64,000 bases of DNA, from positions 448,657 through 512,656 of the forward strand of contig BLSF01000026.1 of the NCBI GenBank assembly GCA_012862575.1, written 5' to 3'. The DNA is from Parietichytrium sp. I65-24A (Eukaryota > Sar > Bigyra > Thraustochytrida > Thraustochytriidae). Below, in pieces: positions 31,334-42,138 of this stretch. Every line of letters begins with the position of its first letter. Position 1 is the stretch's first letter. The notes under the pieces are model-generated. The model did not search any database, was not told where the DNA came from, and saw only the letters and a program-made list of their open reading frames with translations. The translations under genes were made by a program, and so were the position numbers.

Positions 31334-32092
31334 TCAACTCTTTCTTCTCGTCATGTGATCGTAGATGACAATCTGGAGATATTCGTCCGTCTGAATCTCG
31401 GTGCGAGTGGAGTTGTCACCTGGGTTTGCTTTGGGATCAACGTTGATCACCTTGCGATCTCTCTTGTTCTTGAACAACAGACCAGCTTCATTGTCCGCGA
31501 TGACCTGGAAATTCGGCGTGGAGTTTGATGTGCTTGTGTGAGTTTCCCAATTGTAATAGCTCAGATCAGTAGGTTTAGGCATGAGCTTCTTTTTCCGATC
31601 AAAGTAAGGTTCGAAATTTTCCGTCTTGAGACGATGCGCGAAATCAATATATCCACTAACTTCCTGGCCCTGACCCTTGTTGGTCTTGTCCCGAATAAAG
31701 ATGATGCTGGTAAGTTTCCCGTTCCTCACCAGCTCTTCCCGGTTGGCCAGCGCCTGTAGAAATGGGAAGCCACTGAGATCCTTGTTTGCAGAAGCAAGCA
31801 TCTTAGGCGCACTTTCCTTCTGCGAATGCTTTTCGCGCTCGGCTTTCTTCCTGGCCTCAAATTCCTCGCGCTTCAAGGTTTCTCCACTCCCTCTGTAGCC
31901 CAGCTCCACGAGCTGCCTCGCGAGACTCTCGTCCTCCAGATAGTACTTGTCAGTGGCGGATATCTGCGCGTCGAGATAGTCCTCGTAGGTGACAAACATC
32001 TCCAAGGAGTCATCTCTGCCCGCGCCGTGAATCTCGGCGAGCTCCTCGTCCGTCAAAGACGACGCATTGTTGCCCACCTTGCTCTTGAACAT
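31334..32092 (-). CDS. CFAP299: Cilia- and flagella-associated protein 299 (C4orf22 family)
   Basis: The 252-residue product matches CFAP299 almost end to end. Shared blocks include YEDYLDAQI, YYLEDESLARQLVELGYRG, SGYIDFAHRLKTENFEPYF, LSYYNWETHTSTSNSTPNFQ, VIADNEAGLLFKNKRDRKV and NVDPKANPGDNSTRTEI, ending IYDHMTRRKS. The start is the ATG at 32092 (MFKSK); the reading frame stays open far upstream but without similarity, so that part is leader. The family is tied to motile cilia and sperm, although its exact place in the axoneme is unclear to me. This implies a flagellated life stage. The gene has no intron and is head to head, 1.2 kb apart, with the calaxin-like gene. Confidence 0.95.
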   Translation of the reverse strand: MFKSKVGNNASSLTDEELAEIHGAGRDDSLEMFVTYEDYLDAQISATDKYYLEDESLARQLVELGYRGSGETLKREEFEARKKAEREKHSQKESAPKMLASANKDLSGFPFLQALANREELVRNGKLTSIIFIRDKTNKGQGQEVSGYIDFAHRLKTENFEPYFDRKKKLMPKPTDLSYYNWETHTSTSNSTPNFQVIADNEAGLLFKNKRDRKVINVDPKANPGDNSTRTEIQTDEYLQIVIYDHMTRRKS

Positions 32093-33304
32093 CTTTGCTG
32101 CCTCGGCGTCGTGCGTGCGTGCGACCTCCACTCCCACACACCGTGCACAGAACTCTCTCAAGTCTGCCCGCAACCGACGACCCGAACTTCCTCTCCCAAT
32201 TGGCAGCCTTGTGCTGCCTGCGATCAAACGATCAAACGACCAAACAACCAAACAACCAAACGACCAAGCGACCGAACGAGCACAGATCGATCGCGTCCTT
32301 GCTTCAAAAGCTTTGCAATCTCTTTGCCACAACTTGGATGATGATAATGATGATGATATGATGGTATTGTTGGTGAGGCTTGCGACTCCGAGTCTAACAC
32401 AAGCTGAGCGCTTATCGCTGACCCTCCACCACGTGATGCTACGTTCCACAGTATGAAGTTTGCAGTTTGCAGTTTGCTTGCGAAAGAGCCGACCATTCCA
32501 TTCTTTCAACTTTGGCCAAGCGACAAGCACTTCTCGAATGTGTCGCGAGTTGCTGCTTTTAAGCAGGAAAGTTTTGCAGAAACGCACTGCAAAGCCATTG
32601 TTTCTATTTTGCATTTTGCTTTTGCATTCTTTTGATTGCTGTAAAAAAAGTTACATACTATCGGCGACTGCTTTTCTGAACGGATCTATGTTAAACCTTT
32701 TTTTCGTTTTTGTTTGTGTGTTCGTGGGTTAAGGATCACTTTCTGTTCATGAACAGAGAACTATACACCGACCTTCTCCTCCTCTCTCAGAGCGCGATAA
32801 CGCGGTCAAGATTTTTCGCTAGTCTATCGCTACCAAAAGTTAAGGAAACACGACTATCACTTTACATAGTAATAGTTAAGACTTGAAGCGCGGACGAAAG
32901 AAAATTGCACACCGGTCTTAGCGCGAGTTTTCCGTAAGTGAGCGGCGTGGATATTGGACGTGCTGTTCAAATCAATCAAGATTGCATAGAAGATGGCAGC
33001 TTGGCAATACAAATTCGGAGCGACGTAACACAAAGTGGCCGCGGTCCGAGCACGTTGTAGAATATAGATTATTAACTGCATTGCCGATTTTGGCCCGGGC
33101 GTCGGCTCGGTGACCTTGAAATAGTCGGGGGCGTTCGTTTGGTTTGCTTGCTTACTTGCTTGGAGCGTCGTCCACAGCAAGGACTGCCCACGCGTGCTCT
33201 GAGCAGCAGGACTTGGCAGCTCGTTGATTACGACGGCCGAACTGGACGGAAGAGGAGCCTGAGTCTGGTGATGGGACGCTCGTGTCTTCTGGCCTGAGGC
33301 GTGA
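32093..33304. other. Divergent promoter region between two flagellar genes
   Basis: The 1.2-kb space lies between CFAP299 and the calaxin-like gene. A CCAAACGA-type repeat fills 32221-32279, 130 bp upstream of CFAP299. The minus frame over 32857-33450 shows no family signature. It may contain a shared regulatory region for flagellar expression, which is inference. Confidence 0.55.
32221..32279. repeat. Imperfect AACGACCA/AACAACCA array
   Basis: About seven imperfect octamers of the ACCAAACA type lie directly in the leader or promoter of CFAP299. Confidence 0.8.
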
Positions 33305-34507
33305 ATGTTGTCAAACTCGTCACTCGAGTCGCACGCCGGCGGGCATTGGCTGGTACCGAGTCCCCAAGAGCCAAAGTCCCCAGATGGACTGGCATCGAGA
33401 CGCAAGGCGTCGCCGCGTGCCATTCGAGTAAAGAGAATTGCCGAGCCCATTGGCGCAGTCCCCGAGGTAGACGTCCCTCAAGTTGAGGTGCTTGGGGCGC
33501 AGTGCGAGGTTGGGCAAGATGAGATTCTGGACATTGTTGCAAACTGCTTGTTGAGCCAGCAATCGAGCGCAGGCTTGCGGGGCAGCAAGCAGAAACACAG
33601 GAGAAGCACATTGTCTTTGAGCAAGAGTCCGGGCAAGAGTAAATGCGCGAGGCCAGACGCAAGTAAGGCAAGTGGCAAGACAGAAATGACAGCCTGCAGC
33701 GGCAAACAAATCAGTGAGATCCACGGGTACCTCTCGGATAAAAAGGTGAAAGAGCTTGCGAAATCGACAAACTATACGGTGCGAGAGCTCTACACGCTTT
33801 TTTGCAGGTAAGTCTTCTTCAATTTGTGAAATTTTGTGCGGGCAGGGTCGCGATCGATCTGACGTTTTCGGCGGGTTAGGTTCAAGGCACTCTGCGCGGT
33901 CTCCTCAACTCCCGTCGGCATCGATAAGGAGACGTTTAGACGCGGCGTGCCAATGCTTAGTGTTGAAGACAATCTGTTTGTTGATAGGGTCTTTGAGGTG
34001 CTGGATGAGGACGGCTCCGGCATTATCGACTGGGACGAGTTTCTGGAGGCCATGAGCGCTTTGGAGAAAGGCTCGAGGGAGAAGAGAACCGAGTTCCTGT
34101 TTCGTGTATACGACATTGACAAAGACGGCGGGATCACCCGAGACGAGCTTTGCCAGTTCTTCTTGAGCAGTCTGATGGTTGAGGTTGACGACAACATTCG
34201 CGAGGTGTCTGAGTACTTTGTCAACCAGGTGTTTTCGGAGGTGGACTTGAATAAGGATGGCTCGATGACTGTAGAGGAAGCCTTGTTGTTCATCTCTAAA
34301 CATCCGGAGGTCACCGATATTTATGGAATGTTTGGAAGAAGTATGATGACCGACCTTGACGGCGGGCATCACGACTTTCTCGAACAGAATGCAATGTTGA
34401 AAACCACCAAGGCTAACCGCACCGGCGCTGCACCAGCCCAGCCTCTTCCAGACGTTTTGAGTAAAACATTGCGGCGAGAAAAAACAAAGCTTGGCTTGCA
34501 CGATTGA
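33305..34507 (+). CDS. EF-hand calcium sensor, calaxin/EFCAB1-like
   Basis: Exon 1 (33305-33807) and exon 2 (33880-34507) join across a 72-bp intron (phase 2) to read YTLFC-R-FKAL, giving 376 residues. The last 230 match calaxin or calcineurin-B-like proteins: a helical start KVKELAKSTNYTVRELYTLF, then three canonical EF loops, DEDGSGIIDWDE, DIDKDGGITRDE and DLNKDGSMTVEE. Calaxin regulates outer-arm dynein with calcium, fitting the neighbouring CFAP299. The first 125 residues are a basic, low-complexity extension absent from calaxin. A start at the later ATG 33687 (MTACSGKQIS) would give a protein of normal size, so the true start is uncertain. A polar tail of about 45 residues follows the last EF hand. 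It is convergent with thioredoxin, 192 bp away. Confidence 0.85.
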
Positions 34508-34698
34508 GGAACAGTGTGAGATGTGTAATAATTCTAGTAGCTCGAAAAAGAAAGAAAAAAAAACATCGCAACGTGATGCATACATATATCAGTGATTAAT
34601 TCGTTTGCAATGGTCTAAATCACAGTTGACTGTATTCTGCCACAAGTTTTACAATACGAGCCGGAGAAAAGCTTCAACAAAACATTTTCACGCTGGAT

Positions 34699-35221
34699 TT
34701 AGGCGGTTGCAGCAGCGATGGCGGCCTTGACGTTATCGATGCTAGCGCCAACAACCCTCTTGAACTCGGCACCGTCTTTGAAGACGACAAAGGTTGGCAT
34801 AGCATTCACCTTGTTGTCCGCTGCGATGTCGTCGCACTCGTCCACGTCCACCTTGACGAAAGTCACATCGGTGAGCTCCTTGCTAAGCGCCTCGAACAAT
34901 GGAGAGATACGCTGGCATGGTCCACACCAAGTTGCGGTAAAGTCCACTGATTGTCACCCAAAATTAAAAGCACGCCATATGTCAGCGACCCATCCATCCT
35001 TCCAAAATCAACGCCACATCAAAAGAGCCAAACAACCTCCCTTACTTCCTTCCTTCCTCCCTTGCCGAGACGAGACGACAAGGATACTATACTATATACA
35101 CGAAGCCGAACACAGTGCACCCACCACCTCTTCGCAGCTTTTCATGCCACTTACCAACGACGACCTTTGAGGCCTTCAATGTCGATGCGAACTCATCTGC
35201 GTCTGCGATTTTCTTCACCAT
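34699..35221 (-). CDS. Thioredoxin (cytosolic type)
   Basis: Two exons, 35155-35221 and 34699-34946, flank a 208-bp intron (phase 1) and join as SKVVV-VDFTATWCGPC. The 104-residue product is a classical thioredoxin, a disulfide reductase served by thioredoxin reductase. The active site is Cys30-Gly-Pro-Cys33. The buried Asp24, the cis-proline in AMPTFVVFKDG, and the ending GASIDNVKAAI are all present. The start is the ATG at 35221 (MVKKIADADEF), which fits the family length; an upstream in-frame extension is basic and unlike a targeting peptide. Confidence 0.96.
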
Positions 35222-35716
35222 CTTTCTTTCTTTCTTTGTCTCCTTTTTCCTGTGCTCCAACTCTTGCGCGTTTTGGGTTTGCTTCGTTCTCCCCACGCGA
35301 AGATCTTCGGTCACTTTCGGTCAGGGTGGCTTAGGGTCGCCCACTCGCAATTTCTCCGAGGGCATTGTACCGGACCCAGGGCTACCCTATATTAGAGTTG
35401 ATGGTAGAAGCTCCCAATTGGCCGGGCGAAAAATGTCCAGTGTGGGTGCGGAGATAGCGGACAGAGTGTTCCGAACGGCAAGCGAAGAGATGTGGTAGTA
35501 GATCGATAGGCGACTTGGTAGTAGATGGTGCACAAAAGTTGCTAGGATGGTGTTACTGCAGTTGCTTATCGAGGTGAAGAACGTTACTCAACTTCAATAG
35601 CAGAGACTCTATCAATGACTTACATTTACCTTTAGCCAGCTATTTAGTGGAGTAGAGTACATAAGCTCAAGAAGGGGTCTATAAGAATTATTAGGGAAAC
35701 CAGGCATCTGTGTGTG

Positions 35717-35745
35717 TTCTGAATTCTGAATTCTGAATTCTGAAG
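35717..35745. repeat. TCTGAAT heptamer array
   Basis: Four near-perfect units, each creating GAATTC sites. They are followed 20 bp later by ATTCACAGTCAATC. The same order of array and motif occurs at 42014-42057 upstream of the GAPDH gene. Confidence 0.85.
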
Positions 35746-36570
35746 CCTATCTGTTTGCACTTTAATTCACAGTCAATCGAAGTTGTCACTGGAATTGTCA
35801 GTACTTGCACGCGCCTGAGAAACTCCTGGAACTTTCCGTTTTCTTCTTTTCCGTTCCATCCTCTTCTGACTCGGAATTAATTCAATTCTGTTCCGAACTT
35901 GCTTGACTTGCTTGATGCCACTTGCAACAATTGCAACAAGGGGGAACTTGATGCCGTCAGTTTAGCGTCACGATCACCCCTACGTTACTCGACCAGACCT
36001 GCTTGTGCTTCCGCGCCATGCATCATTAGTACACGACTCCGCGCTTCTTTGCCCACAATACTAACCTATAGTCTTGTATTCGTGTACGAAACATACTGAG
36101 CGGATAGATTCCAATTTCCGCACTCTTAATAGCGACTATAAATCCCCACCACCAAAAGTTCTACCCTTTTGCTATCGCGACCTCATTACTCTAACTTTCC
36201 ACTACGCCGTCTTACATCACTTCTACCCTTCGCAGTCCTACCGAAATTGCATTATCGTAAACAATAGAACTGTCGGTAGTCCCGTCGCGGAGACCCATTG
36301 TAATTTGCCAAGTAATTTTGGTGTTGCTTTGCAAGTGACTGAAAAAGAGCGAGAAAGAGCGAGAAAGAGCGACAAAGAGCGAGAAGCGCGCAAGATTGAA
36401 AGGGACAGTGCGCGATTGCCTCATTGCAGCAACGATCACAACTAGTGGCACGGGACCGAAAGGCTGGAAAGTGCGGAGGTGATAGTTGATAGTGGATAGT
36501 TGCTCGTGGCGGTCAAGTTGGCAAAAACTGCGAGGTTGGCGCGAGAGTTTTGAAGTGCCGTGTTTCATTG

Positions 36571-36690
36571 AGCTGTGAACTGTAAACTGCAAACTGTGAA
36601 CTGTGAACTGCGAACTGTGAACTGCGAGTCACGAGCTGCGGACATTGAAAGCACTGATAGCGTTGAAAGCATTGAAAGCATTGAAAGCAT
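36571..36690. repeat. Two adjacent 9-bp tandem arrays
   Basis: Imperfect TGTGAACTG units (36571-36627) are followed by CATTGAAAG units (36643-36690). They end 90 bp in front of the start codon at 36781, so both are probably transcribed in the 5' leader. No long reading frame runs through them into the gene in frame. Confidence 0.8.
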
Positions 36691-36780
36691 CGGTGACGGG
36701 TTGGAGAAGCGCCGGAAGCTGTTGATGCTCGAGCTGTCAGCGTAGGGAGGCACGTTGGCTTCCCGGCCAGAGCGAAGGCG

Positions 36781-39700
36781 ATGGAAGGTGTTGATGCGAA
36801 GAGTATTGTCCTCGCGGCCAAGCAGGCTTTGCAAAGCGGGCAGCTGAACTATGCGTTGCAGGTACTGGCCCAGCTTCCGGGGGACCAGAGGTCGCCGGAT
36901 TACTGGGCTGCGTATGCTCAGGTGCGCATGCGCCTTCACCATGCAACCTATTTGACCACGGTGGACGACAGCCACATCCAAGATGCACTCAAGACGGTGA
37001 GTACGGCGATTCCAAAGGCGAAAGGCAAGGTTACAGCTGAGCTGTGCGTGCTTCAATGCGCGTGCTACGAGCTGGTTGGCGACGCGAGCTCGGCAACCAG
37101 GGGGTACAACGACATCTTTTTGTACCACCCAAACATAAAGAATATTTTGCAGGTGCGGTTCAAAGCGTGTCAGGCGTTCAAGAGGTGCGAGATGGTGGAT
37201 GAAGCTATTGCCCAACTGCAGGAAGTGCTGGACGACCCAGTCCCGCCATACGATGAGCCAGACATCCTACTGCTCCTGGGCCTTTCATACGAATACAGCG
37301 GTGCGAAAGGGAGCAAGCGCATGAGCAAAGAGGCTTACAAACAAGGATATAAACGAGCGCGGGAAACCGGCAAAGTAAAGTATGTTGAAACTGGGGAAAA
37401 CTATGACTCGCCAGTGCTGGTGGATGGTCTTCCAGGTTTGGCAACCCCGCAAGCGCAGAGAGCGCAGCGTAAACACGTGGCCTTCAACGAGTGGAAAGAA
37501 GACCCCGACACATGGACAGATTTAGCAGACAAATGCTTCGAGAATGGAGACATCATATTTGCCTTGGAACTGTACACCAAGTGCCTCTGGACCGAGAGCG
37601 GCCAGTCAAACCCCGCGCTCTGGATACGATTCGCAGAGCTCAGCATGCTGTTGCGCGACTATGACTCCGCGGTGCAGGCTGTTGCGACCGTCTACAACAT
37701 GCTTCCGTTCGACATGAGCATAAGATATAGACTGGGGCTCTGGGACCCAAGTAGATGGGGCGCGCACCTTGCGTTCGAAGAGCAAACCATCACTAAAGTT
37801 CAAGCCATAATTCGAGGAAACTGGGGTCGCGAGGCGGCAGCCCGACACAAAGCCATTGTGCTAGCGGAGCGGGCTCGTAGAAATGCGGCCGCAGTCGTGC
37901 TTCAGAGAACGATCGCCAGGGGGGTCCAAGGCCGTGAACGCGCAAAACAGCGACGTGCGCAGAAGGAAGCAGAATGGCTCGCCTATCAGAGGTTCCTTCT
38001 TGAGTCGAAGAGCAGCCTTATCATGCAGTGTTTCTGGCGTTGTGCGCGGTCCCGGATGCTAAGATCCAGGCTTGCGCTAGAGAGAGTAAGCGCAATTCAT
38101 ATCCAGTGCTTCTTCCGCCAGACTTTGGCACGGCTTCTGCTGAAGCGACTTCGGCAAGAGCACAAGGAGCGAATGGAGCGGAAAGGAGCGACTGGTTTGC
38201 AGAAGGTGTTCAGGGGCTTCGTCGACCGAAAGCGAGTGGCGGTGCTCCGTCTGCGCCACTCTTCTGCAAAACGTATCCAAACAGTGTTTCGGGCACACTG
38301 CGCTCGTGCAAGTTTTAGAATTAATATTGCCAAGTATCGGGGGGCCAAAGGGGTGCAAAAAATATTTCGCGGGTATCGGAAGAGAGTGTGGTATCAGAAT
38401 CTGCGAGGTAATATGAGCATCCGCATACAAAAAGTGTACCGCAGATTTGTCTCGCGAATGAGCTATCCCGCGTTTAAGGCTTCCATGGAAAAGTACTCCC
38501 GAACCAAGTGTGGAACGAAAAACTCAAGATTCTCCAAACATTTGGAGTTTTTGTCGGCCTATGAGATTACCAACCAGGACAGCAGCACCCATGTCACTGA
38601 AGAGAAAGAGTTTTCTCCGCTGGCAAGGAATCTTCTTTCGCCCAAGGAGGCTCTGCCATCGTGCGTTGAGAGTAAGCTCTCGCAAGACGCCACAAACGCC
38701 AAGGTGTCCCAAAATCGAAAGGGATCATTGAAGGAAGAGCCTGCAAGTCCGGCTATTTTGGGGGAGGACATGTCTAGCAGACCGAAAACTGCTCCAGTGA
38801 AAGTCGATCACGAAGCGCCTCAGCGCCGGGAGGTCCCAAACCTTTGCCGTTCACCTGGCGCGATTGGAATGGCGCGTCAATCGAGCGAGCTTGGCCTAGC
38901 AGAGGTTGTGGCAAACATGCCCTCGACTATTTTGGCCTCCAAAGTCCCTCGAAGGAAAGACGCGACTGAGGTGTTATTAAAGTGGCTTGAAAAGAACGAG
39001 CGACAAGCCGCGTCTATCTGGGTTTCGAACTGGAGACTAGGTGCTAAGGGAGCGAAAAAGCTGGGCCAGGTGTTGGAGAAGAACGAATCACTTCAAGAAC
39101 TTGGCCTAGGGAAAGGGTGTGCAATTGGCCCAGGCGGTGCGCACGCGATCGCCGAGGCCATGAGATGCCACAACTTTCGCCTCACCAAAGTGTTCGTAAA
39201 CGACCAAACGGAACTTGGGGACCAGGGTGCACAGCACTTTATGCGCACGGTGGGAGATTTCTTCTTCGGTCGATACTCCAGACTCGAGGAAGTGAGCTTT
39301 CGAAACATTGGCCTCGGGGACATGTCGTGTTCTGTTCTGGTCGAAGGGCTGGCATTAAACAACAAGCTGAAGAGTTTGCAGCTGGAGAATAACAAGATCA
39401 CAGACGTAGGTGCCATCGGCCTGGCCGAAAGCTTTGAGCGGAACGAAACGTTGTTGGAGCTTGACCTAAGCGGAAACCGGATTGGATCGGAGGGAGTGGC
39501 TGCTATTGCGAGGGCGCTTCGTCGCAAAGTGCAGACGCATGCACTGGAGATTCTCCGCCTGGACGCCAACTTGATTGGGACGCACGGCGCGATCGTTGTG
39601 CTACGATACATGCAGGCTTGCAAAAACGTTCGCCCAATGAACCTCACGATCACGGGAAATCCGTTTCAGCCGGCGATTCACAAGCGTATCGTTGCTTTGA

Positions 39701-39996
39701 GCACAATCATCAAGCCATTCGGTCAGCGAGGGAACGTGATGGACGTCGACTTGATCCATCACCAGCGTCAGCGCATGCTTGCGCGGAAAGAGCAAGAGCG
39801 AGACCTGGAATGCTTGTCGCCAGTGTCGCCGCTGTCCCCTGACTGCGGCTCTGTGAGCAACCTCCTGGATTCGAGACAGCTTGATCTGCCTCCAGTGAAA
39901 ATTCCTCGACGCAAGTCTCCATATCTCTCGCTTCCTTGGTCGCCGACATCCCCACAACAAAATCAAAATGGGCGTCAGCTTTTTACGTCACCTTGA
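36781..39996 (+). CDS. TPR / multiple-IQ / leucine-rich-repeat protein
   Basis: A 1071-residue intronless protein with three parts. Residues 1-330 are helical TPR-like repeats (AYAQVRMRLHHA; WTDLADKCFENGDIIFALELY; LWIRFAELSMLLRDYDSAV), of the kind seen in TFIIIC102 or anaphase-complex proteins. Residues 340-560 hold about eight IQ-like motifs, for example VQAIIRGNWGREAAARH, IQCFFRQTLARLL and IQKVYRRFVSRM, each a potential calmodulin-binding helix. After a polar linker (570-730), residues 733-960 form RNI-type leucine-rich repeats (LKSLQLENNKITDVGAIGLA; LLELDLSGNRIGSEGVAAIA). The tail is proline- and serine-rich. The combination suggests a calcium-responsive scaffold, perhaps flagellar or centrosomal, which is inference. 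ATG at 36781 is first in frame. Confidence 0.85.
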   Translation: MEGVDAKSIVLAAKQALQSGQLNYALQVLAQLPGDQRSPDYWAAYAQVRMRLHHATYLTTVDDSHIQDALKTVSTAIPKAKGKVTAELCVLQCACYELVGDASSATRGYNDIFLYHPNIKNILQVRFKACQAFKRCEMVDEAIAQLQEVLDDPVPPYDEPDILLLLGLSYEYSGAKGSKRMSKEAYKQGYKRARETGKVKYVETGENYDSPVLVDGLPGLATPQAQRAQRKHVAFNEWKEDPDTWTDLADKCFENGDIIFALELYTKCLWTESGQSNPALWIRFAELSMLLRDYDSAVQAVATVYNMLPFDMSIRYRLGLWDPSRWGAHLAFEEQTITKVQAIIRGNWGREAAARHKAIVLAERARRNAAAVVLQRTIARGVQGRERAKQRRAQKEAEWLAYQRFLLESKSSLIMQCFWRCARSRMLRSRLALERVSAIHIQCFFRQTLARLLLKRLRQEHKERMERKGATGLQKVFRGFVDRKRVAVLRLRHSSAKRIQTVFRAHCARASFRINIAKYRGAKGVQKIFRGYRKRVWYQNLRGNMSIRIQKVYRRFVSRMSYPAFKASMEKYSRTKCGTKNSRFSKHLEFLSAYEITNQDSSTHVTEEKEFSPLARNLLSPKEALPSCVESKLSQDATNAKVSQNRKGSLKEEPASPAILGEDMSSRPKTAPVKVDHEAPQRREVPNLCRSPGAIGMARQSSELGLAEVVANMPSTILASKVPRRKDATEVLLKWLEKNERQAASIWVSNWRLGAKGAKKLGQVLEKNESLQELGLGKGCAIGPGGAHAIAEAMRCHNFRLTKVFVNDQTELGDQGAQHFMRTVGDFFFGRYSRLEEVSFRNIGLGDMSCSVLVEGLALNNKLKSLQLENNKITDVGAIGLAESFERNETLLELDLSGNRIGSEGVAAIARALRRKVQTHALEILRLDANLIGTHGAIVVLRYMQACKNVRPMNLTITGNPFQPAIHKRIVALSTIIKPFGQRGNVMDVDLIHHQRQRMLARKEQERDLECLSPVSPLSPDCGSVSNLLDSRQLDLPPVKIPRRKSPYLSLPWSPTSPQQNQNGRQLFTSP

Positions 39997-42013
39997 TGAG
40001 AACTCTCTCACTCACTTGAGTCGCGGTAGTACCGCAAGTGACATGATTGACCCCAGACAACCAGTCTATCTCTCGATTGGAAAATCGGAGAAAACAAATT
40101 GAACATTTATTGAACCACAAGATACCACAAGACTGAACATAGCTATCGTGTTTTCTTTGCTCTCTTCTGACTGTACCTTTCGAAACGATATCTTGCGCGC
40201 CACACCAGCCACGAAATCCTTCTCCTTTTCAAGTCTAGAAGACAATAATTAAAAGGTATTCAAAGATCATCTCATGTTCGCGCTGACTTTGAGCATCCAC
40301 GCCCAGAGAAGATCTTCACAAAAACGACAAAAACGACTTTGACATACTCCTTGGAACTCGCGTTCCTCGCAACTTATCCAAGTAATCCCATCTTCTCAAG
40401 ATTCTCAAGTGCTGTTAGGTCACACACCATAGCACCGGCTATGCTGTACTCGGGTAAACACGGGCAATCCAGTCGCCATGCAATTCCCAGCGCGCCGGGT
40501 AAACTTTTCCATCCTCGGAAGCACGTTTTTCCGAGAGGGGACGCGCTGCATCACAAGGATCCATTTCAGTCAGTCAGAAACAAAATAATCACTCATTCAT
40601 TTTCATTCATTCATTCATTCATTCCACCAACATTAGCTCACACATTCTCTGCCAACCACAAAAACAAAACCGCTCAATCAAAAGTTAATTTCAACTGAAA
40701 GAAGGAAAGGAAATTCCACCAGACTACGACATGTGAAATTGACTACAGATCTCGCAACGGAAATCGCCATGAAAGTATGTGAAAGTCGCCACTTTTGCCA
40801 TGCACGAGGCAGGCGCGAGCTGGGAGCTGGGAGATGGGCGCCAGATGGCAGAGACGTCACGGCACGTCGTCAGTCAATCGGTCGGTCGGTCGGTCGCGCA
40901 TTGTTATGTGTGTTGTGCGTTGTGAAACACTTTAACTTGGCAATGTGAATGCGGGCATTAGCGAGTATTGACAGTGGGAAGGTGAACCGGACAAGGACGA
41001 GGGAAGGAGAAAGGAGACTTTTCTATTGTGGGGGGGCTCTGAGTTTCGATAACTTCGTGTTGAAGTACAAAATGACAGTGAATCAACGCCAGCCAGCTCG
41101 TTGCGGGGAATCCTGGTCGCTGTCGAAAGCAGTGAAGAGAGAGCCAAGGCGGAAGTGCACCAAGGCCTTTCACACATTTGTTTGTCTGTTTGTTTGTTTG
41201 TTCCTTTCTTTGTTTGCTCTCTTTCGCCGCTCAAAAACCTTCGATTGGTTTGAGCTTTTTGTGCTCACTGATCGCGGTGCGGCGCATCGGTTCATCGCAA
41301 CACTCGTTTACCTCGTTTACCGTCCAATCCAAAACTTCATCCTTCATGTTCAAGTTCGACCCCACCCTGACCTCGAACGATTCCACGCCAACTGACAAGA
41401 GGCAACGAAACGAGAAAGAAAAAGAAAAAGGAAAGCTTCGAGTCTGTCTATGTCTGTCTGTCTGTGAAAGAGCGTTGGCGATCTTGCTCAACTTTAGTTC
41501 AACCAAGACCTCCAAGGTCAGCAAGAGGCTGGATTGTAGAGGCGGAGCTAGGCAGGCTTCAGGGGCGTTTTGTAACCATAGCCACAGCCATTTCACCCTC
41601 GCGCGCATAGCATCTCTACCGTCTGCGCACAGCGGCGCTCCCAGCCGGCCAGTCGCCTAGCCCGCCTACGCGCACACGTACCTCGGGCTACTTGCCGATA
41701 CACGCGCGCCTACCGCGACCCAGACATTCATAGAGGCTATGTTCTGCTCTGCATTGCTCTGCTTTGTCTGTTTTGCTTTGCGTTAATCTTAGAAAAGGAG
41801 TGCGCCTTCGATTGCAGACTGGTTCAATTGTTCAATTTGATTATTATCGTGAAACTTTTGCCAGGCTGTGCAAGTTGGAGAAGGAATGTAGAAATATGAC
41901 TGTTCTGCAGCTTTGAATTCTTGTCGATTGGCTTCTTGCAGACTAACTCTTCATTTCGAGGTGCATCTTCGTTCTTGATTGAGCAGCGTGAAAGGAAGAA
42001 GAGCTGAGTGCGA

Positions 42014-42057
42014 CCTGAATTCTGAAATTCTGAAGATCTATTGATTCACAGTCAGTC
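42014..42057. promoter_or_regulatory. TCTGAAT array followed by ATTCACAGTC motif
   Basis: Three TCTGAAT-like units precede ATTCACAGTCAGTC, about 580 bp upstream of the GAPDH start. The same pairing occurs at 35717-35778. A regulatory role is only suggested by recurrence upstream of genes. Confidence 0.3.
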
Positions 42058-42107
42058 AAGAACACTGAAAACTGACTGTGACGTTGAAATTGACAGCGAC
42101 TTGGATC

Positions 42108-42108
<1 letters not shown>

Positions 42109-42136
<28 letters not shown>
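42109..42136. repeat. GAAA microsatellite
   Basis: Seven perfect GAAA units, about 500 bp upstream of the GAPDH start codon. Confidence 0.9.

Positions 42137-42138
<2 letters not shown>

Larger units (their letters stand above)
35222..36780. other. Intergenic, upstream of thioredoxin and TPR/IQ/LRR genes
   Basis: No gene is supported in 1.6 kb between divergent genes. It contains a TCTGAAT heptamer array (35717-35745), an ATTCACAGTC motif at 35765-35774, a GAGCGAGAAA array (36341-36386) and two 9-bp tandem arrays close to the next start codon. Confidence 0.55.

Noticed and set aside
32093-32614. Upstream in-frame extension of CFAP299
   Set aside because: The family ends at the MFKSK start; the added residues come from a simple-repeat leader and show no similarity.
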